NCBI RefSeq assembly: GCF_021130785.1
Contig: NC_060214.1
Span: forward strand, 41,709,001 to 41,773,000
Origin: Homalodisca vitripennis
Lineage: Eukaryota; Arthropoda; Insecta; Hemiptera; Cicadellidae
Direction of reading: 5' to 3'
DNA: 64,000 bases
The translations under genes were made by a program, and so were the position numbers. The stretch's first letter is position 1; each line of letters begins with the position of its first letter. This document shows positions 1 through 9,807 of the stretch, piece after piece. The notes below the pieces were generated by a model. It ran no database searches and was not told the DNA's origin. It was given only the letters and a program-made list of their open reading frames with translations.

Positions 1-256
1 GAATCAAAACATGGATATTTTTTGTTGATAGTTGAGTACTTCTTGGGACTTCCGACGCAACTCCTCGACCCGTAGACAGTCCTCTGAGGATCTCTCTCAG
101 TTCTATCGGAGGTTGAATCAGTCTACTCCACCAACAGTCTCGCCCATCAGTAGTGGCTCCTTCCACTCTGGTTTCTCCCCCGACCCCTCCTCACAGGAGT
201 CCCTCATATCCATGGAAGTGGCTGTCGGCTCGCCACCCCTGCTCTCACCATCTGCA

Positions 257-330
257 GTACGTTTCATTCCCTACATTATCCATGCCACTCCGTAGTGTTT
301 CATCTGTTTAATTCGTTACCTATGTTACAG
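257..330 (+). other. Intron in the RING-finger gene (74 nt)
   Basis: Donor CA|GTACGT at 257 and acceptor TATGTTACAG|GA ending at 330. Removing it joins the open frame before it to the open frame that carries the RING finger, in phase 0. The frame agreement on both sides is the main support. Confidence 0.65.
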
Positions 331-435
331 GACAGAGATCCCCAATGGGAGGCAATGAGGGCGGTGTCAAGGTCCTTGAGTCTAATCACTCAGGTGCATA
401 TCATCGGTGAGGAGGCCATCTACGAAAGCGAACCG

Positions 436-567
436 TGGATGGTGCGGAGACCCGACGAGGAGGAGTTCCGTGCCGCCGCTTGGGAGGAAATCCGCGAACG
501 GTGGATGGTGCGGAGACCCGTGGAGGAGTTCCGTGCCGCCGCTCCAGCCGCTTGGGAGGAAATCCGC
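436..567 (+). repeat. In-frame tandem duplication in the RING gene
   Basis: Two adjacent units of about 66 bp (436-501 and 502-567) encode nearly the same peptide, each beginning WMVRRP and ending with WEEIR. The second copy has a short insertion (APA) and one residue fewer in the acidic run. The duplication keeps the reading frame, as expected if the region was coding when it arose. Confidence 0.8.
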
Positions 568-956
568 AGCATCCTCGCGGATTTCCTATACGAGACGGCT
601 ACCCGCATGGACTAGGACTCCCGACGTAGAAACACCACTGCGCCGTCCAACGAATCAACCCCTGCCACTCAACCCCGCGAAGTGTCCTGCCCCGTTTGCT
701 TTGCGAATCTACCAACAATCGCTCTTCGACTGTGTGAGCATACACTCTGTCGTCCATGCTCCAACAGAGTGGGGGATAGATGCCCCACGTGCCGTGAGCT
801 GATTGTGGGAAGATTCACAATATATCTCCCCAGGTAGATCTCTCTCTGTCGAGTTCTACCTCTATCTAAATTATTAAGCTTCTTCAATTGGCTTCACATT
901 CAAAATTTATATTCCAAATTTAATTTCCAAGGGACGGGACATTATCCAGTCGTAGG

Positions 957-1079
957 ATGTCTACCAGCTCTCTGGACCGATTCTTATACTGGATAATGTT
1001 TAACCTGGGTACTATACGTAGTGCGAATGTTCCGAAACCACATCCAGGCCCACATCGAATCACCACATCACACAATAAG
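957..1079 (+). CDS. Possible first coding exon of an unrecognised gene
   Basis: An ATG at 957 opens 41 codons that end exactly before a donor-like AAG|GTACGA at 1080. The peptide starts MSTSSLDRFLYW and contains the run NVPKPHPGPH. No later exon could be matched inside the window before the hAT element. Because it follows the RING gene by only 120 bp and ends in phase 0, as the RING gene's first visible exon begins, it could be the first exon of a related neighbouring copy. That is inference only. It may equally be non-coding. Confidence 0.25.
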
Positions 1080-1124
1080 GTACGATTCGTCTTTATTTCT
1101 CTTGTTTACTCCATCTTGACTCGG

Positions 1125-1335
1125 TAAAGTGAGGTTACTTTCCCGCCCTTTTCACAATTGAGGTTATGTTCCCCAGTTCCCGCCAACTGGGCGCAGCCAT
1201 CTAAGAAAGTGAGGTTATGTTCCCTTGTTCCCGCCAATTCATGGGCGCAGCCATATTGGATACGCGGGAAACCAAGAAAGTGAGGTTACGTTCCCCTGTT
1301 CCCGCCAATTATTCCCGCCCCCGCCGCCATATTGG
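1125..1335 (+). repeat. GC-rich imperfect tandem repeat with TTCCCGCC boxes
   Basis: Four degenerate units begin near 1125, 1159, 1205 and 1275. The fuller ones share AAGTGAGGTTATGTTCCC, then TTCCCGCCAA, and the last three reach GCCAT, extended to GCCATATTGGA in the last two. Every unit carries TTCCCGCC, which resembles the E2F consensus TTTSSCGC; 1139-1147 matches it best. It sits in the GC-rich patch next to the exon-like ORFs, so a promoter role is possible but not shown. Confidence 0.65.
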
Positions 1336-1477
1336 AATTCCCTCCGTCCCTCGTTTCTCCCTCACGGGGAGTGTGAGGACCCAACAAATCACCGATTTTA
1401 CCGAAAAACACCGATTTTGACACCTCAAATCACCCCAAAACACCCAGAATTTGGAACATTTTGATAGGATAAGAGTG

Positions 1478-1545
1478 TGAGCAGGGAATTTCTCCCGCAC
1501 ATGAGGGGATTTCACCAGCAAATGAGGGAATTTCTCCCACCCATA
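1478..1545. repeat. Short tandem repeat of ATGAGGGAATTTCTCCC units
   Basis: Three imperfect units of about 22 bp. Each unit is nearly self-complementary around the AATT (GGGAATTTCTCCC), so it could be read by a dimeric DNA-binding protein. No function can be assigned. Confidence 0.55.
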
Positions 1546-1606
1546 AGAACCCATGTTACGGCCCAAGTGGGGCGAGGTCTACTTATACACTTTACATACT
1601 ATACAC

Positions 1607-2456
1607 CAGGGGTGCCCAACCTTTTTTACCCAAGGGCCACATTTTAAAGCCTTTATGGCCAGGCGGGCCAACATCCCAGGGGATTTGGAACCCCAAACAA
1701 TACGTATTGCTCGGGGTTTGTTCCAGAAATCTTTTGCAAAATATGAGTTTTAAGGTTATTTGGCCCTTGTTTCCTGATTATTGTAATTTCTTATTATTTA
1801 TTAGTTGTTAGGTAAAGGTTTATAATATATTATGTTTTTTAGGTTCTTTTAGTAGAATTAAATATAAACCCAGACTTTTGGATGTTTGCTCCAATTCTGA
1901 GGGAACAATAAAAAGTCACCAATAAATTGAATACATTGATTTTAATTAATCCTACTAGGATACTAGGACATACAAATTACGTGGCGAGTGGTGACCTTGA
2001 ATTGGGTAGGGGTTACGTAGTCAGTGAAATCTGTCTGCAACTACTTCTTTCAACACTCATACTCCACCAAATGAATACGGCTCGTTCTATGTGAAATCGG
2101 CTGGACGATCCTAGGTTGGGCAGCCCTGGATTAGAGTAAAGAAAACTTTACTATTAAGTAAAGACCCTTAAATGGATATGCTTCTCTAATTATATATTTT
2201 CGACCGATTTTTGATACAACTATGTATACACGAGTGGCAGTGTATAAATATATGTAAATCACAATAGAAGTAATTCATGAAGAGCAACAATTACAAGGAA
2301 ATTGCGAAGGAAGTTGTGCTTGGTTCTCAAAATTTGTATTTATTTAATATTTCAAATGCTTGTAAACAAATTTGGTTGTTTTGGCAACAAGGCGGGCCAC
2401 ATAAAACTGACTCGCGGGCCGGATTCGGCCCGCGGGCCGTAGGTTGGGCAGCCCTG
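1607..2456. mobile_element. Non-autonomous hAT-type element, 850 bp, with 8-bp target duplication
   Basis: The ends are imperfect terminal inverted repeats: CAGGGGTGCCCAAC on the left and GTTGGGCAGCCCTG on the right, 13 of 14 matching after reverse-complementing. The element is flanked on both sides by the perfect 8-bp duplication CTATACAC (1599-1606 and 2457-2464), the signature of hAT transposition. Subterminal regions contain GGGCC/GCGGGCC motifs as in many hAT ends. The interior is AT-rich and has no transposase ORF, so it would need a transposase in trans. A second, internal copy of the right terminus ends at 2128, so the element looks composite or has a duplicated 3' end. Confidence 0.88.
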
Positions 2457-2464
2457 CTATACAC

Positions 2465-3697
2465 TATACACCTTTGTAGTGCCTAATCACGCCGCACAAG
2501 CGCTAGTGACAGTTACGTTAAACGTGGCTGCCTTCACTGGACCGGAGCGTGCTAGCTGTGTTTTTTGGTTTGAAGAATCGAAGTCTGACTCATCAGTTCA
2601 GCTTAATTTTCGTACCAAGTACGCTAAAGATCTTCCTAGTAGGCCTACAATTTATGAGTGGCATAGTTGTTTTGTAGAAACAGGGTGCTCAGTGAAACAT
2701 CAAAAATCCTCAGGTCGTCCAAGCACATCTGACGAAGTCGTTGAGCAAGTGAGACAATGTTTTGTAAATATCCCTACGAAATCGACTCGGAGTGCATCTC
2801 GTGAGCTGCAAGTACCACATACGACGGTTTTGCGTGTGTTAAGATAACGTTTGCACTTGAAACCATACCGATATTCGCTTTTAAAAGCAATTAAAGACAC
2901 TGATAAGATTGCCCGTAGGAACTCCTGTGTGGATATGTTAAATCGAGTGGATGATGATGAACATTTCTTGGACAACATAATCTTTTTTGAAGAGTCCACT
3001 TTTCACTTAAGTGGCAAGGTAAACACACATAACTGTAGGATTTGGGGCATCGAAAATCCACATGAAACATTACAACATGTTCGTGATAGCCCTAAAGTGA
3101 ACGTTTTTTGTGCGTTTGATGAAGAGGAAAGTGTACGGCCCCTTTTTTTCCAAGAGAGAACCATCAATGGGATAGTGTACCTTGATATTTTTCAACAATT
3201 GTTAATACCACAGATCGATGAGGATGACCGAGAGCGAAATGTTTTCTTTATGCAAAATGGCGCACCACGACACTATCTGACTGACGTCCGGGATTTTCTA
3301 AGTGACCGCTTCCCAGGTCAATGGATTGGCCGTGATGCGCCAATTGCATGGCCTCTCGTTCCCCAGACCTGACACCGCTAGATTTTTTCTTCTGGGGTTT
3401 CATAAAAGATATGGTGTACGTACCTCCTTTGCCGACCACTATACCTGAACTCAGAGCAAGAATTTACGCTGCTGCTGAGCAAGTTACACCTGAAATGCTA
3501 GTGCGAGTCTGGGAAGAAATCGACTACTGATGGGATGTCTGCAGAATAACCAACAGAAGCCACTTAGAACATCTTTAGTTTAAGGTAAAACACTTGAAGT
3601 TTTTTTCTTTAAAATAACACTAAAACCAGCACTGTACCTCGTTTAATAAAACTTATATGAATTTTCAATGTTGTAAAGTCATTTTTTAAACACCCTG
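2465..3697 (+). mobile_element. Tc1/mariner-superfamily element, left end missing
   Basis: The element body is a mariner-type transposase relic followed by a 160-bp 3' non-coding part ending AAACACCCTG next to TA (3698-3699). The sequence right after the TA matches 22,395 onward, where the same repeat reads without the element; this supports TA-targeted insertion. The expected left end (reverse complement of the right, CAGGGTGTTT) was not found; the left border now abuts the hAT target duplication, so the 5' end was lost or rearranged. Confidence 0.75.
2479..3530 (+). pseudogene. Mariner-type transposase, inactive
   Basis: The reading frame runs from about 2479 with an N-terminal helix-turn-helix region (SRPTIYEWH; then SGRPSTSDEVVE; SRELQVPHTTVLRVLR) and a DDE/D catalytic region. 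It is broken by TAA at 2845-2847 and by a 1-nt deletion near 3354 that moves the frame before the RSPDLTPLDFFFWG block. Two of the three acidic catalytic positions look changed: family members usually have SDE before the TFHLSGKVN block where this copy has FEES, and QDGAP where this copy has QNGAP. The last block (SPDLTPLDFF) keeps its Asp. The relic ends near 3530 at WEEIDY. Cut-and-paste activity is therefore not expected from this copy. Confidence 0.85.
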
Positions 3698-3699
3698 TA

Positions 3700-5455
3700 T
3701 AATGCAATCACTTACTCCTAACTTGCTAAATATATTTATATATCATTATATATTGTAGTAAAAGTTTAAAAAAAGTTATCAATATTAATAAAATTTAAAA
3801 GCCATGTTTTCAATGTATTCTCAATTGTTTTCTATTTTACAATTTTTTATTTGAAAAAAAAATGTTGTACCCATAAAAGAAAAACATTTTTGGAAAATTG
3901 ACTTATTTACCTTGGGTCTCATGAACAGCCCCAGTATGTCACCTCTTGTTCTTTGCTAAACTCTGTCATTCCTGTTTCCACTTTTCCCATAGAAAATCCT
4001 TAATACTTTGAATAAAAATAAATATTTTAGTGGAAAGATTGTTAGATATTTATAAATATGTAATGCAAATTCATACCTTTTCCTTTTTGCAAATATTCTT
4101 ATGAAGTGACTTTGTGTTACATTGAACGGTTGTATGGTTATATTGTCAGCAGCTCCGCAATTTTCTATACTATAATTCAATTTAGAATGAATGAGTGCAA
4201 AATAAAGTGTTCTCTATAATTTATCATCAATGAACTTCTGAAAAAATAAGAACTTCTGATATTTCTTCTTAAACCTGCATGAATGCTGTTTATATGCGGT
4301 TTACAGCTCAGCTTTTCATCAGTGTTTATTCACAAATATTTAATTTGTTCCACTTGATCAATAATTTCAAAATTGCAGTTTGAAATGGCTTGAAAATCTA
4401 ATTTATTAAATTTTAGCAGATTATTGAATTGGTATCCCTTTAAGTCAAAATTTATAAATTAGTCTTAGAGGAATTCAAGACCATTCTTTTATTTTCACAC
4501 CATTTCCTGAATTTTACATAACTAACTATAACATAAAACAAATAATAAACAGTTGCTGGTTAGTTTTTAGTTATTTTCTAAAACTATGCATGTTACTCGG
4601 TAACTACTGAAACAAAAGTCCACGCTCTCATTATAAACATCCACAAGGACTCTGAGAGCTGAGTTTGTTTTCTGCGCTAATGAGGTGAGGACAATTTGAG
4701 GTAAAGCTTGAAGTGGTCTTCAATGTTCTTAAACTATCTCGCTGGTCGTGCACTTGTATGTACGGAATTAATTGTGTGGTTGGGATAATTATCAACCTTG
4801 TATTCCACGTTGTTTTCAAGTAATTTCATATTTAATGCAATTCGCTTCGCTATAACACATTAGTAGTAAAAGCTGAATATAATCGAAGTAAAATCAAATA
4901 TTATAACCATACACTAGTATTCTATTTTATAATAATGTTTTTTTATCAAAACAGTTATTTTCCGGTTTTAAACTTTGCATTTTCAATAACACTTCCTTGA
5001 TTTTTCAAATATTCATGCATATTTTAGATTCGTGGTTTTATGAAAAGATTAAGTGCTGTAAACTAATTATATACAGCCTCCACACATCTTTACTACATAT
5101 AAAACCTATGAAAAAGTATTCACTCAAATGGAAATTGTCTGAATACGTAATATTACATATTATATTTTATCATCCTGTTGTGAGTTATGTTGAAATTTCA
5201 AATCTCAATGTCTTATGTCTTATTTAAAACTATTAAATGTAAAAACTTAAAAGACAACAAATTGAGTTAGTACAAACGTTTTAAAAACAAAACTCAGAAG
5301 TTATATTTTACTAAGAACATGACATCTTTGCCTCAGCGTTGAATGAAATAACTAATTTTAATGATAAGAGGAATTTAGTCTGTGGAAGAGAAAACTGTTA
5401 TATAAACTGCGTTGACACCAATCACTGTTGACCTGAGAGCACAGACGGCATTACT
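3700..5455 (-). repeat. Dispersed repeat, copy 1 (matches 22,395-24,155)
   Basis: The whole interval matches 22,395-24,155 in the same orientation with scattered substitutions and indels, including AT-rich sequence well beyond the reverse-transcriptase remnant. Copy 1 begins at the mariner right end, because the mariner-type element inserted into it. The match ends near GTTGACCTGAGAGC at about 5440. Confidence 0.8.
3820..4530 (-). pseudogene. Non-LTR retrotransposon reverse transcriptase, C-terminal fragment (copy 1)
   Basis: The minus strand encodes short pieces typical of the region after the RT thumb of Jockey/CR1-like elements: an ITIQPFNVTQSHFIRIFAKRKRYE block and a PLKYLFLFKVLRIFYGKSGN block. 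The equivalent of the upstream LNASKT block lies at about 4330-4530. The frame is broken in several places; the second copy at 22,519 is better preserved. It is 5'-truncated and cannot encode an active enzyme. Confidence 0.65.
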
Positions 5456-5518
5456 ATGTAAGTATTATTGAGTAAAGCTTTTACGCAACATAGGATGCTC
5501 CTTACTTATACATTCTAC
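5451..5518 (+). repeat. Direct repeat, unit A (partner 5684-5750)
   Basis: A 67-bp unit containing AGTATTATTGAGTAAAGC and CTCCTTACTTATACATTCTA recurs 165 bp downstream with a few differences. Function unknown. Confidence 0.75.
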
Positions 5519-5683
5519 TTACAAATAAACTATAATGTTGTAAACTGGTTTTTTAGCTCAGTGTTAGAGAATAGTATCACTCGTGGCTATAAATGCCTTT
5601 TCTGACTGCTTGTTTGTATATCTTTTATTTAATATTTTGAGCACGAACTAACCTATAGACTTAAAATTTAGCATGAAACCTCA

Positions 5684-5750
5684 TTACTATAAGTATTATT
5701 GAGTAAAGCCTTTTACGCATCATAGGATACTCCTTACTTATACATTCTAT
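5684..5750 (+). repeat. Direct repeat, unit B (partner 5451-5518)
   Basis: Second copy of the unit. The sequence just before it (ACCTATAGACTTAAAATTTA at about 5651-5670) belongs to a motif found in several other places in the window, for example near 38,710, so the local duplication seems to involve a dispersed repeat. Confidence 0.75.
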
Positions 5751-6202
5751 CTCTTACACATGATTTTTCATAAAACCTCACATAGTCGTAATCAAAGACC
5801 TACATGAATTAGGATAATATAAAATAGAATACATTTATTTAAAACCAGGTTGTATACGTAAACGAACAAAAACAACTTAAAACGTGAATATACAGGAACA
5901 GAAATTGAAAGTATAAAAAAATTAATGTTCTAAAGAACTTAATTCTTATATTTTGAGAAGTTCATAAATCCATATATTTCAAGTCGTTACAAATTTCCTA
6001 ACAAATATATGCTATAATGTTAACAAAAATTATTTTCTTCATCAAATTCTATGCGATGTCTTTAAAAAAACAATAATATTACAAATAGAAAAGCAAGGGT
6101 AATATTACTAATTTTCTTACTTTCTCTGTAGATTATTTTAAATTGAGTAATAAGATCAAACTACTGATATTATATTAAGCAAACTGTCTATATTAACTAT
6201 TA

Positions 6203-6289
6203 TAACACGTTCACTGCAACACTAATCATGTACCGACTTTAAGATCGCCAGAGTAGGCAAGAGAAGCGTCCACTACAGTCAACGTGTTA
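6203..6289. repeat. Possible 87-bp miniature inverted-repeat element
   Basis: The ends TAACACGTTCACTG and CAGTCAACGTGTTA are inverted repeats matching at 13 of 14 positions. The interior is less AT-rich than its surroundings. No clear target duplication was identified, so it could be a solitary inverted repeat rather than a transposon. Confidence 0.4.
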
Positions 6290-6767
6290 AAAACATAAAA
6301 GACCGTTTAACTAATAAACTAATATAATACCAATATACCAATGATGTTGGTCAATAATTTCACCTTACAGCTCAAATTATTAAATGCATTAAGAATCAAT
6401 TTTGTGATTTGACTAATGTATGTAGCAAAACATCATATCCTGCTTCAAGCTTCCTCCACAGGAAGCAAGTTTAGTCTCTTGAGGCTGGAGTTTCATGTTT
6501 TATTTAAATACATTTCTGAAATAAAACATTCGATTTCTCTGTCAAATGGATTACATCATACAATCTTATATTGAGTAAAACGTACTATATATTATAATTG
6601 TGTAAGCCAACACATAACTACAGTATACTTGATAATATTGTGTATCTAACTGTGATTTAATACGTAATGTGTAGTATTCTTATATAAATAAAAAGATTAA
6701 ACGCTGTTGATTAGTACTTGTGTCAATTGACAACGATTAACTGATATGGTTGTTTCTTTCAATAATG

Positions 6768-6802
6768 TAATACCAGTTACCTGCGACTTCGCACGCAATT
6801 TC
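6768..6802 (+). repeat. Dispersed repeat edge with GCGACTTCGCACGC motif
   Basis: The motif CAGTTACCTGCGACTTCGCA stands out from the AT-rich background. An inverted, diverged counterpart (GCGGAGTACGAAGTAACAGC) lies at about 25,018-25,040. Motifs of this type are common at the edges of interspersed repeats in insect genomes; the family was not identified. Confidence 0.4.
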
Positions 6803-8986
6803 ATAGGTTTGGTTTATGTATGAGCACTCCTGGTTTGAGCTATATTTCAGACATAAATATTGAGTTTGCCTTGTTCTCACGATCAAGAAAATATGTCAAA
6901 AAGTATATATTTATAGTAAAATATTGTAAAGGAATCCATAATGTTGTATAAAGTTCCTTCAAAATCTTTACAGAGACAATAAAATAGGTTTGATAGGTTA
7001 TAGGTTAAATAATTATAACATTTTAAATCAATTTAAATGAAATTAAGGATGGGATGATGTTTATGAACAGAAAATTAATTTAACCCAATCAAAATTAACT
7101 GTTATTAAGGTTATTTTAATATTAACAATAAATATTTAAAAGATGTTTATGTGGTAATTATTATATATAATTTTGGTCAGATACAATATGAATGCGAGAT
7201 TAGTTATTTATATAATATCACAATATTCATCTAGGAGATTTGCTTAGAAATAATGAAATAAACAATTTACAGGTTTCATAAAGAAATAAATCATGACACA
7301 ACATTGTTAATGTCAATCATTGACCGAATGGTGCGAAATAGTGATGGAGATTTTAAGGATCATGAATTAACACATTAAGAACTCAAGCAAATCAGGTTTA
7401 ACTATAATAATTAAACATAATGCATCATGGCAATTTAAAAAAGATGACCCATTAATATCCGATAATATATTAACATAATGCGGACACAAATCAGAATAAC
7501 TTCGTTAAGTTTAGTAAGAAGAATACTATCCAGGGGACACGATTTTTTAAAATTTTGAGTTGGACAGACGTTTGTGTTGGTATTGACTGATAATGTTGAA
7601 TTGCTAGAGTGAAGTTGAGAAGGGAAGGGGAATAGGTCAAATATGTCATGCGCTGATAACTGGTGGGCTTCTTGTTCACTTTTGCACACATTATTATTTT
7701 GGTCGCACACTTTGCATTATATTGATTACTTTTTCACTTTCAGTGGAGGAAGAAAAGAGCTTTCAGTTGAACTACATATATTCTCAAATACAGCAAGAAG
7801 ATTTTTACTAAAACTGTACTTATTTGTTTATTTATAATATGTTATTTTTATTTACACGGTCTAGTAAAATAATCTGACTAACATTTCGGGTCAGAATACA
7901 AGCGAATCTCTCATAATTTCTTAATTATTATTATAAAACATCATTATGCTAGTTGCAATCAGAATGATGAAACACATTTTTTGTATACTACGTGATACAT
8001 TGTATTGGAAATATCGTAAATCACTTATTAGTTAACGTAGAATATGTTCTTAGACCAAGCAGTAAAAGCTGACATTCTTTGTAAAACGTGTGATTCTTTA
8101 GGAACTTTTTCTACCACTCTTTTATGTATATAGTAATGTTAAACTGATTTTTTTTAAAGTTAAAAACTTAATTTTGTTAGCTGGATATACGACAGGAGTA
8201 TTTCTTAACGCCACATTAAAAGTAGGACATTATATTTACTAGGCAAAAACCAACATTCTATTAAATAACATTGTATTTCATAGACTCGTAAAAGGTGATT
8301 CAGAAGAAAATCCATTCGCAAAAATATATACAAACGAATAATGCAGAGTGAATCTTTTTGGAAAATAAATTGGTTTCTCCCACCACAGGGAAATACGATT
8401 CTTTTTTCCTATGATATGTTTTGTCACGAAAGGAAACTATCAACTGTAATTTAAATTCTGCGAATTTATTTCTTTGCTCTTCTTACCTCAAACGGTTTCC
8501 TTTATTTTTATCGCATTATAATGGTTTATAAAACCTCTTATTTTATAAAACAATCGCTCTATTTCTTATAATACTATAATGGTATCTTTTTCAAAAAAAC
8601 TCAAATTTGCTTTAAGCTTTAAATTGCTCGTATAGTTTCAAACAATATTCTTAGGGAGATTTCAAAAGTGTTTTACTGTAGTGCATTTGAATAAAGAAAT
8701 CTCCATGTATATCCAGTTGGATAGGTGTTAGTAAACCCAGATCGATCAGGCTGCTTGAAAAAATCTCCTCTGTCTGTTTGTCTATTCACACGAGGTCCCG
8801 GGAACGAACTTAGTTTTGAAAGTTTGTAAGAAGCTTGATTTTTATACAGATAAAACTGAGTTCGATGATGTTGCATGTCACTCCATGGAATTTCGCTGAG
8901 CGTTATCAAGCTTTTCTGGTTTACCATAATGGCAACGAGAAAATCACAGAATAATTTAGGTTTATACTTGAAATTTTGCATTTAAG

Positions 8987-9300
8987 TTGATTTATTTATT
9001 TATTTCAAAGGTCAACACCAATTTACATTTAACATACCCACTTATATCGTAACATTTCATTCCAAGTGGCAGAAGAAAAATGGTAACAGTGGCAAGAGCT
9101 ATAGAAAAGTAACAACAGGAAGCAAAAATGTGTAGTGACAATAGAATGGTCATGAATGACAGTACAGATGTATGTGCTTGTGAGGTTTAAGTGTGGCTAA
9201 GGATAACATTAGTCAAGATAGCAATTTTGAAAGATGCAAGGGAAACCCCGAAGAAGTCAGTCCGGGTGTTATTTATACACAGGCAAAGTTTTCTTAGATT
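8987..9300 (-). mobile_element. Probable non-LTR retroelement 3' end (minus strand)
   Basis: Read on the minus strand, the segment ends in GACCTTTGAAATAAATAAAT, a 3' terminus with polyadenylation-like and short A-rich tail repeats. It is preceded by about 300 bp of less AT-rich, non-coding sequence. This is the layout of a 5'-truncated LINE or SINE insertion. No RT domain was seen, so the family is unknown. Confidence 0.4.
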
Positions 9301-9803
9301 ATTATTATGTTTCCATAGATTTTGACTGAGCGTATGTGTAGCCTAACTATCCGCAAGTTACATTAATAAAGATTTTGTATTTTTACTTCACATTTTGCAT
9401 GATACCTTAGTCTAAGAGTACATAGAAAAGAATAAATTAAATTATGGTGCTTCCAACATCCTACATGTGTATACATGTATACATTGATGACGTGTTTGAT
9501 GGACGGATTGTTATGAAAATTTTCACCAATACTGTACGAAACAACATGGGTAGATTTCATGAATAATGAACTTAAATCCCAATAGGTTCCCTCGGCCAGA
9601 ACTGAAGTTTACACAACTTCTCACTGGCCCTGGACATCCTTAGATCCCTTTCACCTCAATACAAAATTTTATGGACTGACTACTGAATAAAATATCAACT
9701 TAGAATAGTTATTAACTTTATACAAGCATGTGTTGGGTATATTCAAACATGCGTGTTTTTAAATAGCTCATAAAAATGCGTGTTTTTTAAATCTGTAATC
9801 ATA
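9301..9803. other. Gene-free stretch left of the LTR retrotransposon
   Basis: No gene recognised. A less AT-rich patch at about 9585-9660 (CCCTCGGCCAGAACTGAAG and following) is unexplained. The last four bases before the LTR, AGGG at 9804-9807, are the target-site duplication of the element. Confidence 0.5.
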
Positions 9804-9807
9804 AGGG

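Larger units (their letters stand above)
32..837 (+). pseudogene. RING-finger protein gene, 3' exons, interrupted by an in-frame TAG
   Basis: The window enters this gene at an acceptor-like site (T-rich tract then TAG at 29-31). The first visible exon (32-256) encodes a Ser/Pro-rich stretch (SSTRRQSSEDLSQFYRRL and following). A GT-AG intron (257-330) joins it in phase 0 to the frame starting at 331. This second exon stays open to a TAG at 613-615 and, in the same frame, continues to a second TAG at 835-837. The part after the first stop (about 685-795) is a clear C3HC4 RING finger: CPVC, then LCEHTLCRPC, then CPTCREL. RING domains of this kind are usually E3 ubiquitin ligases; that role is inferred from the family. 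The protein outside the RING was not recognised. The TAG may be a real inactivating mutation, a base error, or may be skipped by splicing (AG at 614-615 could be an acceptor, but no strong donor was seen). No start codon lies in the window. Confidence 0.6.
5751..8986. other. Gene-free AT-rich stretch
   Basis: No coding region could be supported; the open frames are short and AT-biased. Within it are a possible 87-bp inverted-repeat element (6203-6289), a dispersed-repeat motif at 6768-6802, and a segment at about 8690-8950 resembling the TCTGTCTGTY-type dispersed repeat on the minus strand. Confidence 0.6.

Noticed and set aside
1309..1566. Minus-strand frame across the GC-rich repeats
   Set aside because: Low-complexity frame created by the repeat units; no splice or start context.
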